Part shown: positions 4,477 to 5,316 of the stretch, piece after piece
Layout: the number at the start of each line of letters is the position of its first letter
How positions within the stretch are numbered: the stretch's first letter is position 1
Assembly: GCA_900544065.1 (NCBI GenBank)
Contig: UQTR01000107.1
Coordinates: forward strand, 1 to 5,316
Direction of reading: 5' to 3'
Length of the DNA stretch: 5,316 nucleotides
Source: an uncultured Collinsella sp.
GTDB taxonomy: Bacteria; Actinomycetota; Coriobacteriia; Coriobacteriales; Coriobacteriaceae
The notes under the pieces: model-generated
The model's database searches: none
Told to the model about the DNA's origin: nothing
Seen by the model: only the letters and a program-made list of their open reading frames with translations
Position numbers and translations under genes: made by a program

Positions 4477-5316
4477 ATGGAGATGGATGACAACAAACGT
4501 AGACGGAATATGATCCTCTACGTGCTCATCGCCTTCGTCGTCTACCTCGTGCTCTCGACCGTTCTGTTCCCCAACATCGGTCACACGCAGCAGATTACGA
4601 AGACCGATTACTCGACGTTTGTCAAAGCGCTCGATAAGAAGAGTGTCGACAAGGTCGAGTACAACACGGACGATTACACGATTTATTACACCAAGAAGGG
4701 CGAGGACGAGAACATCGCCTACAAGACGACCGGTGTACCGAATGATGCGGGCTTTACCGATCGCGTGCTTGAATCTGGTGCCTCGCTTGAGTCAGTCGTT
4801 CCCGATAAGAACTCGGGTCTGATGACCTACTACCTGCTCACGCTCATTCTGCCCATGGCGATTTTCTTCCTCATCGGTTGGTGGCTCAATCGTCGTATGA
4901 AGAAGGCCATGGGTGATGACGGTCCGTCGATGAACTTTGGCGGCGGTGGTTTTGGCGGCGGTGGACTGGGCAAGTCCGGCGCTCGCGTGATCGCCTCCAA
5001 GGACGTGGGCGTGACCTTTAAGGATGTTGCCGGCCAGGAAGAGGCCAAGGAGTCCCTCAAGGAGGTCGTCGACTTTCTGGAGAAGCCGCAGCGCTACGAG
5101 GAGATCGGCGCCAAGCTGCCGCGCGGTGCTCTTCTTGTGGGCCCTCCGGGTACCGGTAAAACCCTGCTTGCCAAGGCTGTTGCCGGCGAGGCGGGCGTGC
5201 CGTTCTTTAGCATTTCGGGCTCTGAGTTCGTCGAGATGTTCGTCGGCCGCGGCGCCGCCAAGGTACGCGACCTGTTTAAACAGGCTAAGGAAAAGGCCCC
5301 GTGCATCGTGTTCATC
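4477..5316 (+). CDS. ftsH: ATP-dependent zinc metalloprotease FtsH, N-terminal part (3' end beyond window)
   Basis: Membrane-anchored AAA+ protease that extracts and degrades membrane and regulatory proteins; it works as a hexamer at the cytoplasmic membrane. The frame is open to the window end, giving 280 residues of a protein usually over 600. Order: short basic N-terminus (DNKRRR), transmembrane helix 1 (about 13-31), extracytoplasmic domain (about 33-115), transmembrane helix 2 (about 116-137), a basic stop (NRRMKK), a glycine-rich linker (GGGGFGGGGLG, 155-165), then the AAA+ domain with FKDVAGQEEAKE and Walker A GPPGTGKT (222-229), and the pore-loop region MFVGRG (254-259). The sequence ends at APCIVFI, just before the Walker B Asp-Glu; the second-region-of-homology and the HEXXH zinc protease domain are outside the window. 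The residue after the pore FVG is Arg where the Escherichia coli enzyme has Val. It is divergent from cobO; the spacing between the two start codons is 92 bases. Confidence 0.96.
   Translation, partial: MEMDDNKRRRNMILYVLIAFVVYLVLSTVLFPNIGHTQQITKTDYSTFVKALDKKSVDKVEYNTDDYTIYYTKKGEDENIAYKTTGVPNDAGFTDRVLESGASLESVVPDKNSGLMTYYLLTLILPMAIFFLIGWWLNRRMKKAMGDDGPSMNFGGGGFGGGGLGKSGARVIASKDVGVTFKDVAGQEEAKESLKEVVDFLEKPQRYEEIGAKLPRGALLVGPPGTGKTLLAKAVAGEAGVPFFSISGSEFVEMFVGRGAAKVRDLFKQAKEKAPCIVFI

Noticed and set aside
4114..4584. Minus-strand open frame (156 codons) across cobO and the ftsH start
   Set aside because: It overlaps both real genes in the wrong frame, and its C-terminal part is a frameshifted reading of cobO.

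Overview
The window is the left end of a contig from a moderately GC-rich bacterium. Gene content, codon use and the CTAG/GGGGAC-type repeats suggest an actinobacterium of the class Coriobacteriia, most likely Collinsella or a close relative. That assignment is inference from memory of such repeats and protein styles; no database was searched. The first 41 bases are not genomic: bases 9-41 are an intact Nextera/Tn5 sequencing adapter left on the contig end.

Layout: (1) 42-358 (+) is the C-terminal two thirds of dihydrofolate reductase (folA), cut off by the contig end. (2) 467-1381 (+) is a SpoU/TrmH-family RNA 2'-O-methyltransferase, preceded by a GC-rich hairpin that may end folA transcription. 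(3) 1507-2856 (+) is a 12-helix MATE-family efflux transporter with a GTG start. (4) 2853-3902 is a mobile unit that fills the whole gap between two convergent genes: a REP-associated tyrosine (Y1, HUH) transposase gene at 3031-3801 (+), bounded by inverted arrays of a 27-bp CTAG-punctuated repeat. (5) 3899-4384 (-) is cob(I)alamin adenosyltransferase (cobO/btuR). (6) 4477 to the window end (+) is the N-terminal 280 residues of the membrane AAA+ protease FtsH, divergent from cobO and cut off just before its Walker B acidic residues.

The housekeeping genes (folate reduction, RNA modification, efflux, cobalamin activation, membrane proteolysis) do not form one obvious pathway. The part that deserves attention is the RAYT element. 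Its left arm is an exact 49-bp reverse complement of two of the three units in the right arm. Its units carry CTAG at an exact 27-bp period with a small hairpin between. Its two outermost CTAG tetranucleotides contain the TAG stop codons of both flanking convergent genes. If the element is removed at CTAG, a single palindromic CTAG would serve as the stop codon of both genes, which suggests a target site and an insertion that harmed neither gene. No tRNA, rRNA, CRISPR array or cobalamin riboswitch was seen. No stretch over 300 bases lacks a gene.
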